From Caecitellus pseudoparvulus (lineage: Eukaryota; Bigyra: Bicosoecida): 64,000 nucleotides of DNA. Where the stretch lies: NCBI GenBank assembly GCA_965644315.1, contig CBFFRQ010000066.1, positions 248,001 to 312,000 on the forward strand, given 5' to 3'. A program made the position numbers and the translations under genes. The notes under the pieces are model-generated. The model was not told where the DNA came from. It ran no database searches and was given only the letters and a program-made list of their open reading frames with translations. Positions 1 to 11,519 of the stretch are shown here, one piece after another. Numbering within the stretch: the first letter of the stretch is position 1; each line of letters opens with the position of its first letter.

Positions 1-3
1 AGA

Positions 4-1583
4 ATGACTATCGAGGTAGGCTTGTTGCGACGCGACATTCATGGCAACGGCAGCCGCTCCATGTACCTCGTTGCTGCTCCCAGGTCCACAATGAGATGCA
101 GATGCGGCGATACTTCGTCTCGCTCTGCTCGTGCGGCTGCCTCTTCTGGCTAATCAGCAGCCTTGTGGTGCTGGTCTTGCCTCTGTACCTGGGCATCTTG
201 ACGCACGGTGCGTGGTGGCGTTTCACGCTGTAACGCCGCGCAGCTGCACAGCTGCTTCAAGCGCTTTCACAGGCTTTTGGATCAAGGACATCACCGTGTA
301 CGAACAGCCTGAAGTGGATTTTCAGAGCAAACTTATTTTCCAAGCGTCTGTGAGTCAAACCTGTCGCTGCGTGCTGGCGTGAAATGGTCCCAACGGCCTT
401 GGCCCGCCTACGGCCTGCAGGGCACCTCCACTCACGCTGATGGGAGCACATCTCCACTCAGCCTGGCATTTACCTCGTCTCCCCATGCGAACTCTCTCCT
501 GGGCGACTCGTTCCGGCCTGCGACTGTGAGGGTGAGTGCTGGGGCGATGCTGGCGGTTGTGCTTGTTGCGTGCCATGACAACGCGCCCGGCTTCGTGCCC
601 CGCAGGCCATGCCGACAGACTCCAACCTAGATGGGCTTGTAGACGAATGGAGCATCTCTGCCGCCTTTCCCTTGCAATCTAATGAGGTTGTGAACAGCGT
701 CCGGCTCACTGCATTCTTCCAAGTCGAAACCAACGTAAGGCTGCAGGTACCCCTCCCAACTCCAGTCGCAACACAAACCACGCGTCACGCCCCCTTATCG
801 AAACAGGATGTAGCCCGGATTCGAACTGATGGCTTCTTGACCATGGATGTGTCTGGCACTTCGGGGGGGACTGGGGCAACCGCATACGGAAGCGTTGCCT
901 TCGACCAAGCTGCCCGCATCCCCAGCACAGGTGGCTACCTGCTGCCTGAACTCGGCGCCGCAATTCTTGACTTGGATACCATTTCGTCTGTCCGAGAGCT
1001 CGAGCCAGTTGCCCTTTTGCGCAGGTCCAGCCAAAGAAACTGTACGTGCACAGTCTGCTGCTGGCCGGGCGCTGATTTTGGCGCGAACCGGTCGCCGCCC
1101 CGCGCAACCGCAGACACCATTTCGTTCCAAACTGTTGGCCCTGCGGCTTGGCAAGCAGAGACGGGCTACAAGCCGGTGCTGCCTGCTGCGGCAAGCAGCT
1201 CTGGGGCGCAGGGACTGCCCTCGACGCCACGGTCATTCACGGCCACGATGCAAGCTCGAGTCAAGACAGTTCCACTATGGTATGTGACTGAGTCTGGTTT
1301 CTTCACACGGCGCGCTGTAAAACTTCGCCCCCGTGCGCCGCAGGGTTCGTCCACCACTGTCCCAAGTGCTCAAGGGGGGACTGGTGCAGTACCTGGCCTT
1401 GTGGTTCCTCATCTACATGGCCGCGCGCTTCATCAACGTGCGTGCATAACAGCGCTGCGCCTCCTGCCTGCCGTGCACCAAGCTGCCTCTTCTCCAACAC
1501 AGAGCTTCTTGTATGGAGAGCGGATCCTTTTTGCCACTCGCAGAGATGACCTCCCTGGCGGCCGCAAGGCTCACATGAGCTGA
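4..1583 (+). CDS. TMEM231: TMEM231-like ciliary transition-zone membrane protein
   Basis: TMEM231 belongs to the MKS/B9 complex of the ciliary transition zone, which gates membrane-protein entry into the cilium. Exons I can phase: 4-15, 84-207, 273-349, 421-531, 606-734, a block starting at 807, one ending at 1279, 1344-1437 and 1503-1583. Exon 1 codes only Met-Thr-Ile-Glu. A first membrane helix follows (about nt 110-200), then a segment resembling the family's GFWxK...YEEQP stretch (GFWIKD...YEQPEVDF). After it come DSNLDGLVDEW, like the family's DRNQDGKTD, and a second helix near the C-terminus (VQYLALWFLIYMAARF). The two-helix layout matches the family. The exon boundaries between 807 and 1279 are unresolved: an exon starting at 1025 (VQPKKLYVHSL) seems real, but its upstream donor is unclear. 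The 5' UTR lies outside the window. Confidence 0.78.
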
Positions 1584-1598
1584 GGAGAGGCGAATGTA

Positions 1599-2264
1599 TC
1601 AAGATAAAGGCTTCATCTTTGCCAGCTTCAGCACGAGCTCCACATCATCATGCACAAGCTGGCCGCCTTGAAACACCTCAGCCAAAGCCACAAAGGCTTT
1701 CCCGCTGTTGTCCCTCACAGAGTCCACGGAGCATGCTGAACCGCAGGTGCCACGCAATATACCTAGCAGTACGGGGAGAGCACTTTCCACTGGCGGGGGG
1801 GAGTTGGGCAGGGGGAGTGCAGGACACTGCACGCCATTCCACCACTATCGTGGAGTTTCGCATGAAACGTGCGCAAACTCACATTCGGCCTCATCCGTGT
1901 CGCCCTCTCCTACAAGCAGGAGAGCAAGATCAGCCATCGTGCAGTCCACTAAGACTGTTCGGTGTCTGCGACAGGGGAAGTGTTTGTTGCCGGGAGGCCT
2001 CGGCAGGCTCCTGCAGGCCGCAGCTCACCCAGCTGCTGCAAAGGCTGGCCCTGCGCCAGCCGATGAGGTCCAGAGCTCCCGCGTAGCCGCTGCCACGACC
2101 TCCTCCCATGCCGCCTGTTCTTCTTGCGCTGCTGGTACCAGGTGCAACGTCAGGACGAGGTCCCCTGTGTCTTTGTGCACGGCGTGCAGGGCTGTGAAAG
2201 GCATGGTTGAGCGAAGAGGAGGATTTTTGTGACGGCCGTCGCGGGCGAGCCAGTGAAGCACCAA
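1599..2264 (-). CDS. Small unidentified protein, possibly longin-like
   Basis: Three exons join in frame: 2264-2029, 1965-1883 and 1735-1599, with donors GTGAGC and GTGAGT. The product is 151 aa from the ATG at 2264, or 131 aa from the ATG at 2204. It opens with a beta-strand-like segment (FTALHAVHKDTGDLVLTLHL), continues with VLVDCTMADLALLLVGEG, and ends with a helical part (KAFVALAEVFQGGQLVHDDV). The order strand, strand, helix and the phrase FVALAEVFQGGQLVHDD vaguely recall coatomer-zeta and adaptor-sigma longin domains (FLAVDEIVDGGVILESD in zeta), but it is shorter and the match is weak. I do not name it. It is convergent with the TMEM231-like gene; the two stop codons are only 15 bp apart. 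Confidence 0.55.
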
Positions 2265-2586
2265 ATCTCGACAAGCGAATGTCCTCGAGACACTTCTCAG
2301 GCTGCCTACTGCTTGCTGCAGTTAGTCCTTTCATAGATTTGACCACTGAGACTCAAGGGTCATACAGCGAGGTCTAAGAAAGTACAAGAGAGAGAGAGGG
2401 AAAAAAGAGCCGCCGCGCCGGACACCAACACCTCCCACCAAGAGGGAGTCGGGCGCACAATTCACCCCCAGAGAGACTCCTGCGCGAGATCTTGTGGGGG
2501 CGCAATTGCTGAGATCCAGGCGTGCAGTTGGCGCGGACTGGCCACACAGCGCCACCTGCCGAGGAGGACCAACTTTGGTGGCCTTC
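2265..2586. other. Spacer between divergent genes
   Basis: This 322-bp stretch separates the minus-strand small gene from the plus-strand PIGW gene, so it should hold both promoters and 5' UTRs. The only visible feature is a purine-rich GA run near 2389-2408. I see no TATA box I would defend. Confidence 0.4.
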
Positions 2587-4496
2587 ATGGACACGCAGCA
2601 AGGCAGCTTCGCGCCACCCTGGGGAGCAGGCCAGGCACCCCCTGCACACCTGGCAAATATGTCAGAGGCCGAATACAAGGCTAGCAAAGAAGCGTTCGTG
2701 TCGGGTTTGGAGGGTGGGCCGATGTGGGAAGTGCTCTTGCTCATGTGTGGCTTGGCAGTGAGTTACACGCCCACATGAAACGCTGCCCCAGCTGCCAGCT
2801 TGACGTGCCCCTTTCCAAAGCAGACCCTCAACCTCGCGGGCAAAACCTGCAAAGGCTTCTTGCTTGAGAATGTTTTTCATAGGCTCCCCACGGTGAGCTC
2901 GTGAAGTCTGGCTAGCCCGTCCTCTTCGATCACCAGTCATGTTTGCCCGAGTGCTTGCCGCAGGTGGCCCACTTCCTCGTGGACTTCTTGCTGACAGTGT
3001 GGCCTGCGTTGCTGCTGCTAACCAGCGGAGCATCCTGGACTCCCCACATCATCGCGGGTGGACTGATCCTCTCACTTTTTCTCAGTGCAGTCTCTACAGC
3101 CAGGGGCAAGGCAAGCTTGCTGACCCTAGCCAAATCTCCCCGCTCACTGGTGAGGGAGGGCAAGCTCCGACTGCCCTTCCTGACACATTATAGATCCATG
3201 CTGTTATTGAGCACTTGCATTGCGATTCTGGCGGTTGACTTCCGTGTTTTCCCCCGGCGCTTTGCCAAGTGCGAGACCTTCGGCACATCGCTCGTGAGTG
3301 TCGCCTTGCCACAGCGAGGAGCACCGCACCGCTTCACAGTGAACGCCCTTCCCGTTCAGATGGACGTGGGCGTCGGCATGTTTGTGTTTTCTGCGGCACT
3401 GGTGTCCCCCCTTGCGCGGAGGCAAGTGAACCGACGCAGGCTGGCATCGAGTTGGCTTCATGGATTGACGTGCAGCAGCCTCACAGCAGTGCTGCCCTTG
3501 CTGCTCCTGGGCATTGCTCGAACTGTGACCAACAAATCGGCGAACTACCAAGAACACGTGTCTGAGTACGGGACGCACTGGAACTTTTACTTCACTGTGG
3601 CTTGCGTTGCAGTCGCCGCATCGTGTCTCCACAGCATGCTGCAAAAAGCTGCAAAACGCTGCCCTGCGCCTTGCCTCAGCCTTGGCCTAGCCTCCACACA
3701 AGCACTTCCAAGCGGGCCTGCCGTGCCGCACGGCAGTCACCGTGCGGGCCCGCAGGATGGCGACGCAGACCAGGCACGCCCCTCACCCGCCGCCCGCCGC
3801 GTCGTGCACCTTACTGGCACGACTTTCGTGCTGCTGTCATGCTGTGTCATGGCAGCGTATCAAGCGGGCCTGTCGTTGCTGGGTTGGCAGGAGTTTCTCT
3901 TGACCGTGCCACGCACCAGCCTCCTGACAGCTAATAAAGAAGGCATTCTAGGTGTGGCTGGCTTCCTCGCTGTGCACCTCGCAGGTGTCGGCGTAGGGCA
4001 ATGGTTGCACCGGCCTCGTCAAGGCCAACGAGAGTGGCTCTTTGCTGTCTTTCAACTCGTAGTGGCTGGAGCAGGCCTGTGGCTGCTTCTCCTGGCGCTG
4101 CTAGGTGCCTGGCCCATGGCCGACCTGCCCGGCACGCCACCAGGCCTGGCAGTGTCGCGGCGCATGGTGAACGCCCCGTATGTCATATGGGTCTTGGCGG
4201 TGAACTGCTTCTTGTTAGCTGTGGTGATTGTGTGTGACATGGTGGCCTGGCATGGGCGTGAAGGTGCGCCCACAGACAGCACAGCTTTGGAGGTGCTGAA
4301 CCAGCATGGGCTTGTGGCGTTCTTGGTTGCGAACCTGGCGACAGGGGCTGTGAACTTGGGCGTGCGCACTCTCTTCGTGCCTGACCTACTTGCAGTCTGT
4401 ATCCTTTCCGGGTACCTGGCGGTCGTGGTGGTCGTCACCAGCTTTGTTGGGCCGCTTGTGAGCAGGCTGAAGAGCACCCCCCCCAAGGCCGCTTGA
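2587..4496 (+). CDS. PIGW: PIGW/GWT1 GPI-inositol acyltransferase
   Basis: PIGW/Gwt1 acylates the inositol of glucosaminyl-phosphatidylinositol in the ER, an early step in making GPI anchors. Exons: 2587-2757, 2824-2892, 2964-3293 and 3360-4496, all phase 0, giving about 568 aa (human 504, yeast 490). Family hallmarks are clear: KEAFVSGLEGG near the N-terminus (human KEAFVSNLNG), CIAILAVDFRVFPRRFAK followed across an intron by MDVGVGMFVFSAALV, and a late LLTANKEGILGVAGFLAVHLAG block (human LISANREGIFS). Many hydrophobic segments fit a polytopic ER protein. I chose the ATG at 2587; the ATG at 2659 (MSEAEYKASKEAF) is the position matching the human start and may be the true one. It ends 156 bp before the Sel1-repeat gene. 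Confidence 0.9.
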
Positions 4497-4652
4497 GTTG
4501 GGGCCCCCTGTGACCCCTGCATGACACTGCCCGCCAGCAAAAAATACAACACTCCATGTTTGGACCGACAGCATCTCTTCCCTCTGGTGCGGCAGCTGGC
4601 GTCAGCAAAGCCAGGCTTCTCCGGCCGCTTTGCGTGACAGTCTGGAAGGGAC

Positions 4653-6640
4653 GTGTCCACGAGCATGCCTCCTCAGGAGACCCACAGCAGCGGCGGCGGG
4701 CGAAAGCGGCGGCGCAGTGGGCAAACTGCGCCGTCCTCCGGGGCTGCTGCGGCGGGGGGCGGGAAAGCCCCCCGTAGAGATGCTGACCGCCCACCCCAAG
4801 CAGAACCAGGTCAAGCTCCAGCTGAAAGACGCAAACGCGTGAAGCCCATCCCCTACAAGGCCTGCGTCTCGCGAGCAAAGAGCGGGGATGCTGAGTCCCA
4901 GTGGAGACTCGCCACCCTGCATTACTACGGCACTGGAGGTGCTAAACGCGACCTCGCAAAGTCGCTCCAGCTGTACACCCTTGCGGCAGGGCAAGGCCAC
5001 AGCAAGGCCTTGCACGACTTGGCCTGCTGCCATGCGGACGGAGTCCCTGGGTTCATGCCCAAGAACCCCAAAGAAGCCGTGAAGCTTTGGATGGAAGCAG
5101 CAGAAAAAGGTTTGCATGCTGCCCTGCCCGCCTCCTTGGGTGGTGAATTGCCTCACGGTCGTGCGGTATTTGAATGCCCAACTGCCTGGCGCAGGATGTG
5201 TGGAGGCAATGAGCAGCTTAGGCGGCGCATACGATGAAGGCGTTGGGGTAGATCAGGATTCATCCCTTGCACTGCACTGGTTCCTCGTTGCTGCTCGTGC
5301 TGGAGACCCACCAGCAATGTACATGGCTGGCTGGTGAGACATGCTGCGCGGTGTGTGCTCACTTCTCTTCACGCTGCTGGTGGCACCCTGCAGGTACTAT
5401 GACTCGGGTCTTGCTCCAGGTGGATGTGACTATGCTGCGGCCAACGAATGGTTTGCCAAGGCTGTGGAATGCGGCGACCCTCAGTGAGTTCCAGTCCTCT
5501 CGCAGTGCTGTGGATGCTGCCCTCCACGCCTTCGCCCCCCCCCCCAGGGCGATGTACTCACTCGGGCGGAATTACCAGCATGGACGTGGGACGGGCGATG
5601 TGGACGATGAGGCTGCTGTCGGTCTGTACCGCCGGGCTGCCGAAGCAGGCGATGCCCGGAGCTTATTCCAGCTTGGCTGGATGCTGCGTGAGGGAAGAGG
5701 GGTGCCTGCTCCTGATGAGCACGCTGCGGTGCAGTACTTCCTGCAGGCAGCAGCGGCTGGAAGCCATGACGGCATGATTGCCGCTGCGCAAGCATACGCG
5801 TTGGGGGAGGGTGGGCTGGCTCGGGATGCGGCGGCCGCGCAGAAACTTGCGAAGGAGGCGCTGGGCCTGGCGATGACTGAGTGGGAGCAAGAGGTGCAGG
5901 ATGCAGAGCTTCGTGACGTTGCAGCGGCGCCTGAGGAGGTGTGGGAGTTTCCCACAGAGCATTGCAGTAGCGCTGTCGCGGAGGCTTCGTTCGTATGTGG
6001 CCTCTGCCTTGAGCATGGCGGAGGAAGCTCCGACCCCAACCTCTTGCGCCAAAGCTTTCAGCACTACCTGACAGCAGCGCGGCACGGGCATGCCCCTGGC
6101 GCCCATAATGTGGGTGTCATGCTTGATTGTGGGTTTGGCATTCCAGCTGACCCCCAAGCTGCCGTGGCGTGGTTTCAGCATGCTGCAGACCGAGGTGACC
6201 ACGCCAGCATGTACGCACTGGGCCTTGCGCACCGCTATGGACGGGGAGTGGAGCAAAGTAACGAGGCTGCTGTCAAGTGGTACCGCGCTGCCGCAGAGGC
6301 AGGCCATGCGCGCGCCTGGAACAAGCTCGGTTGGATGCTGCAGTTGGGCTGTGGCGTCCCAGCGGTGGACGCCACCGGTGCGCTGCAGGCGTATCGGCGC
6401 GGTGCTGAGTTGGGTTCACTCAAAGCCATGTGCCACCTGGGGGCTCTACACCGAGATGGTGGGCTGGGGCTGTCAGTTGACAGTGTTGCGGCGCGGCGGT
6501 GGTTCCAAGCTGCGGCAGAGGCCGGCAGCGAGCTAGCCCTCGAACAGCTTGGGCACTTGGAAAAGGGCGTGCCACCTGTGATTGCAGGGTCTGCACCTTC
6601 ACGTGGAGCTGCCGCCGTTTCCAGCCCTACATCGGGCTGA
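4653..6640 (+). CDS. Sel1-like tandem-repeat protein
   Basis: Exons 4653-5109, 5195-5333, 5394-5483 and 5548-6640 join in frame to about 592 aa. The first 65 residues are basic and disordered (GGGRKRRR, RRKRVKP), like nuclear-localisation signals. The rest is a run of Sel1-like (TPR-related) repeats of about 36 residues, with the typical A..G...A...LG..Y..G.GV pattern: examples are AAEAGDARSLFQLGWMLREG, HASMYALGLAHRYGRGVEQ and KAMCHLGALHRDGG. Such repeats form solenoids that scaffold other proteins. I see no signal peptide and no membrane helix, so it is not the ER-membrane SEL1L/Hrd3 that partners Hrd1. The specific partner is unknown. The ATG at 4665 is an alternative start. Confidence 0.85.
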
Positions 6641-6758
6641 CATACACAATTGCCTAAGAAAGTGCTGTGCCCGCCAGGAGTTGCGAAGGAAGACATTTGA
6701 GAAGTTTCTCCCACCGGCCAGCCAAGAAAGTGGGCAGGGAGCAATTCAATCATCCCCT

Positions 6759-7246
6759 ATGAACGGCAGTCAGGGCATAGGTGCCCTTTTTCTTGAACAT
6801 GTGCGCGCAAGCGGCCTGTTGCCACTCGCTAGGCTGCCCGAGAAGCTGACGCGCTGTGGACTCAGCTTGGTCGGGGACAACATGTCACCCCTCAGCAGAG
6901 TGCGCAGCAGCATCATGCGCTGTATGCATGGTACTGCAAAGCGGGGGCTGGCCTCCTCCTCCCGGAACAGGCACCAGCCTGCCGCCTTCCACTTGCTTGT
7001 GTGCCCGATTACAAAGGTGCGGTGCGCCGCCAGTGAGCGGCTTCAAGACCACACACCCCCAACCTCCCAAGAGCGCCGCATCAATTGCAGGGCCCCTTAG
7101 AGTACGATTCCAGCACAAACGAGCTTGTTTCTGTGGATGTTCGTGTTGCATTTCCAGTGCAAGACGGTGTGCCTAACCTGGTGCCCAGTGACGCAAGACG
7201 CATTCCTCCAGCCGAAACGCAAGTGAAACACAAGGACTCAGCGTGA
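6759..7246 (+). CDS. Possible small unidentified gene
   Basis: A coding-looking exon, 7091-7246, follows a good acceptor (ATTGCAG) and stays open to a TGA. It reads GPLEYDSSTNELVSVDVRV, then AFPVQDGVPNLVPSDARR and a charged tail; the alternating pattern looks like beta strands of a real domain. It can join in phase 0 to the frame starting at the ATG at 6759 through a donor near 7016 (AAAG/GTGCGG). The upstream exon is basic and less convincing, and another intron may be missing. I cannot name the family. If it is not a gene, this 695-bp stretch between the Sel1-repeat gene and the minus-strand orphan holds nothing else I can see. Confidence 0.3.
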
Positions 7247-7335
7247 CTGGGCGGGCTGCAGGTGAAATGCATGTAAGAAAGGCGGCACTGGGAGCCCAGC
7301 GCCAAAGCAAAGATTCACGAGGAGGGATCGCAGCA

Positions 7336-8228
7336 TCACTGCCTGCGCCCCCTGCCACGACCTCGACCGCGTCCGCGCCGCCTGCCACGCCCATCCTGAA
7401 ACCCCCCTCCACGGCCACGCCCTGCGCTACCCATAGGACTCTCCAGCGAATAGTGGCCATGGGCCCCCATACCCTCACTCCCCCAACCTTGGGATTGTGT
7501 GGGCACCACAGGGAGAAGACCTGCATGCGGAGGTGGCAGGGGCATCAATGGCCCGGCTTCATCCAGACTTGGTGCTGGCAGCAACCCGAAGCCTTTGCGA
7601 GTCAGCCGCCGAGCGCTCACTGCCCCACGGCTACCAGCGCTTGAACGGCGAGACATCTCGGACGACATGCTGCTGGTGCTCCGCCGGCGCTCGTCAATGT
7701 CGCTACTGCTGGAGGACTGCGCAGTGACAGCACTCGTGCGCCTGGAGGACTGGGGGAGCTCAGTCCACTGGGCGCCACCTGAGTTGTTCGTGGGAGAAGG
7801 TTGCAGCATGCGGGCTGTTGCCTGGGCGGCTTCTTGGATGGACCGACTGTCTCCTGCTTGCGCAGCAGCTGCCGCTGCCGCTGCCGCAACAAGGGCTGTA
7901 GCCGCTTCATCACCCTCTTCGCCGCGGCCAGGTACCGGCGAGGCTCCGATGTTCAGAGTGTGCCGGCCACCAGGCAACGGAATGTTTATAGGGCCATTGG
8001 GTGACAGTGCTGACCTCGGGAATTGCTGGCCTCGCAGAGGAGTCGTCTGCCGCGGCTCGTGCAGTGCAGACAGGCCGCTGGCAGAGGAATGTGCTGCCAT
8101 GCTGTGACTTCCTGCTGTGTGAGTGGGTGTCGCGCTGATGCTAGGAGGGGAAAATCCTGACGACTCGGGAATGGAAGAAGAGGAAGTGACAGGATAATCC
8201 TGAGCAGAGGAGTCCGCAGAAACATGCA

Positions 8229-8264
<36 letters not shown>

Positions 8265-11200
8265 TCCACAGGGCTCTCGCCAGCACTGGGTTGTCAGCTG
8301 GGCCAAGGTTGTAGTACCCGTACCCCTGCTCTCCATACTGCAGCGCGTAAATGCACCCACTATACAGCATCAAACTAGCAGATGGCTGCAGAAGTGGCGT
8401 CGGGCCTTGTGCTGCTTCCTCTTGCGGCTTGGGGCGAGCAATGTCCTCAGCTTCAGCGGACAGTTGAGGCAGAGCCTGAGAACGTGGCGGATCTGGCAGC
8501 AAACCACTCCCAACCCGAGGGCGAGTAATAGCTCCCTCTGTAGCAGGCTGAACAGTTGGCTCCTTGTCACCAGCCGTGCCGGATGGCGGAGCATGCTCTG
8601 CGCTCGTTCTAGCTGCTCGCCGCTTGGCAGCATCTGCGAGCATGGCAGCAAGTGGAGATGTGGCCGCCCCAGGTGGGGCAGCGTCAACTTGGGACACTGC
8701 GCTTGTGCGAGAAGTCGCCAGGTCTGGCTCGCGGCCTGGGCTAACGGCAAGCGTTGCTTTGACAGGTTCCGGGCGATTGTTCACGTCAGCAGGGGCCGCT
8801 ACATGCTGTGACAGTGACTCGGCTGATTCCGGACTGCCAGACGTCGGCTCTGGAGCAGCCACGTGGAGCTCGGGAACAGGAGGCAGACTGCCACTTTGGC
8901 CACCTGCTTGCTCGGGAGCGGAAGCACTGTGAGTGAGATGGGTGCCTTCCCCACTCGCTTGCAAAGGGGAGCTGTGCCCGTCCGATCCAGATACCGGGGA
9001 TGGACTGGGAGGTTGTGGGCTGCCGCTACCTGGGCCTTCAGGGCGGACAGCTGTCGTCTGTTCAGTAACCCATGTGCGAACGCCAGGCTTGCTTTCCGCG
9101 GCACCACCCGCTTCATCGACATCTTGGGCACTAGACCTACCTTCGCACTCAAGCGCTGATTCCTCCGGAGCAAAGGAAGGCGCTTTCTCATCGCCCACCT
9201 CAGCAGGTGTCCTATGCTTGCCTGCTTGCTCAGCTGTCGTCCACTCACCCTCAGAAGGCTCAGGCTCCAGCGGCGTGGTCAAGGCTGACTCCAGTGGTGC
9301 TTCAGAGCCAGCCGCCCCTGACGCAGCAGGCCTAGCCCGCTCTTCTTGCACGCTGCACGATGCAACATCATCCGCAACGGGCACCCCACCCCTGGACGAG
9401 AAGGCGCCAGCAGCGTCACTGCTACCTACCGAAGCACTCCCAAGACCTGTGGCGCCGCCAAGGCTGCCTGCGGTTGAAGTGGAGCGATTGGACGTGGTGG
9501 AATCTCTGCGACGACGGCGGCGCCTCCGTCCACTGCGGCTGCTCCCTGCACTGAGCTCACGAGGTGGTGAGGGCTCCCCCGCGTCATCCTCTGACTCCAT
9601 GCCAGCACCAGCACTCTTTGCTTGCTTTCCTGCGTGCTTTGATTTGCTCTTGCTGGACGTTGGTTTGCTTCCAGCAGCCTTGCCGGACTTGCGAGATTCT
9701 TGTGTTTTAGCCAGGGGAGTCGGAGGGAGCTGGGCAGGCTTACGCAGTACAACAAGCGCCGAAAGCCCCCCCAAGACTACGACGGCACCAGAAACGAGCA
9801 AGATGCTTGTCAGACTGCTGTCCATGCCAGAACTCAGCTTCTGCAGGGGGCGCTGCCGAGAGGCTGGGGCAGTGGTAGGGGGCCTGCCGCTGCTCCCGCG
9901 GGCCTTGGCCTCTGGAACAGTCGGGTATGCATCCACGGGGACATCGTCTGCCAGCTCCCGTCGCTGCCCTGCGATGGGGAACAGGTCTTCCGCTTCGGAC
10001 AGGTCTGCCCATCCTGCATCTCCTGGGTGCGTGTGCTGGCGGCTGAACTGGACGCTGCCGGTGCGTGCTTCGCTCTCGGGGCTGTACCTCGCCTTCGCCT
10101 CCACTGAAGCTCCCATCTCCACATTCGCAGCCGACATGTGTCCAGCCTCCGTTGGTGGTGGACTGGCTGCTTCTGCAGCGCTCTGCTGACCCGAAACACC
10201 AGCACGAAGCATGATGGACGCGAAGGTCTTGTCCTCAGTATCAGGCATGGAAGCTGCCAAGGAGTTCAGGCGCGGAACACAAGAAGTGGTGTCAGGGCAA
10301 GCAGTTGTGGGCGTCAGGGTGCGCCCCAGCCTGTGCATAAGCTCCAACTGGTCAAGCAGCGGAGCATCCGGAGGTAGCCCCACCATGACCCCGGCCTTGC
10401 GCACCTCCATACCGAACATGGACATAGTAATGGCCTGGCGAGCTGCGAAGTACTCGGGTTGGGAATGAGCCCGCGACGCCCGCATCTTCGCAATCAAATG
10501 CTTGGTTGGGTGGGCTCTGGAATCCACTGTGAGTGTGCAATCGCGAGCGAAACGAAGAAGTGCATGCTGGGCAGGAAATTGGCGCTCCAAGTCGCGGGAA
10601 AGCCTTTCCAGACGCTCGCGCGCGCGTGTACGGGCTCTGAGAAAGGCGACAGGGATGAGGTGTAGGCAACAGCGGAAACGCAGGAGGCCACACCTCCTTC
10701 GTGCGCAGCGCGGCACAAACCTTGGCGTGTGTCCTACGTAATCCCTCAGCAAGTGGGTGATGAGGTGAACCAGCAAGTCAGAACCAGTTGGCCACAAGCT
10801 TGCCCCCAGTGCGTCCACATGCGCTGCCAGCAGGTTTGCGGAAGTTGCATCGCGGAGGCGTATGGTAGTGACCTGCTCCTTCATCTCCTGCGCATCACAC
10901 GAACGAGCACAAGTACATCGTGATTAGGGCTGAGCAATGGCCCTTGGATGAAGGTGCATGCACATGCTGGCTGGAAGACGGCGGCAGCACGCACCGCTTG
11001 GCCGTACATGCGCCAAATCCACTGGAGGGAGGAGTTGGCCACAGCCTGCCCCTCAGAGTGCAGCCCCAGGTTATGAAAGGCGGTGTGCAGCGCCTTCAAT
11101 ATGCAGGCCATAACTTCGACGTCGTGCATCACATTGTCCTGCAGTGCAGGGAGGTTGTGCCACGGCAGGTGCCGTGAAGGTCAGAGCTGGGGGCGTGGCT

Positions 11201-11519
11201 GGCGTCCACCTACCGAGGTCCAAACTATGGTGTCAAACGACGTCTGACGAGCTGCAAGCTGTGGCTCAAGCAACCGAATTACATCTAGTGACTTGCCTGT
11301 GCAGGCGAAAGCAAGCAGGGTGCCGCGTTGGCGCCGCTGTCGGCAGTGGGTTGCCAGGTGTGTGTGCGGCACTGCACCAGCAAGCTGCAGCCACGCACTG
11401 TGCAAGAAGTACCGCCGCACGTCCGTCGGCAAGACTTCGTAGCATCGGGTGCCGGACGCCAGACCCAAGCCAACATAACAGGCTACCCCAAAAAGGAGCA
11501 ATGGGGCCGGGCGCACCAT
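7336..11519 (-). CDS. Large orphan protein with TM helix, polyQ and RG-rich tail
   Basis: Exons 11519-11378, 11296-11214, 11138-10995 and 10887-7336 join in frame to about 1306 aa. The N-terminus is hydrophobic (PLLLFGVACYVGLGLASG), like a signal peptide or anchor. Residues about 50-330 look folded and helical. Near nt 9755-9825 there is a clear membrane helix (LLVSGAVVVLGGLSALVVL). The following roughly 700 residues are disordered: Ser/Pro/Glu-rich, an eight-residue Arg run, 11 consecutive Gln, and SR-rich clusters. The last 25 residues are RG/RGG-like, a type of tail that often binds RNA. A further 84-nt intron (10720-10637, GTTTGT...TCTCAG) is possible; both readings stay in frame. I recognise no family; PEX3 was considered and dropped. 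It is divergent from the Doa10 gene. Confidence 0.7.
8230..8262 (+). repeat. (CTG)11 triplet repeat, coding polyQ on minus strand
   Basis: Eleven perfect CTG units. On the coding (minus) strand they read CAG and give 11 glutamines in the orphan protein, between LARALWN and MHVSADSS. The repeat is pure, without CAA interruptions, so it is expected to vary in length between strains. Confidence 0.97.

Noticed and set aside
4653-6640. SEL1L/Hrd3, partner of the Hrd1 ligase
   Set aside because: There is no signal peptide or C-terminal membrane helix, and the N-terminus looks nuclear; only the repeat type is shared.
8933-10189. 418-codon open frame on the plus strand
   Set aside because: It is antisense to the disordered part of the orphan protein; it has low-complexity content and no motif.
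7336-11519. PEX3 peroxisome biogenesis protein
   Set aside because: A short N-terminal hydrophobic segment and one RDxTT-like phrase suggested it, but no other conserved PEX3 stretch could be found.
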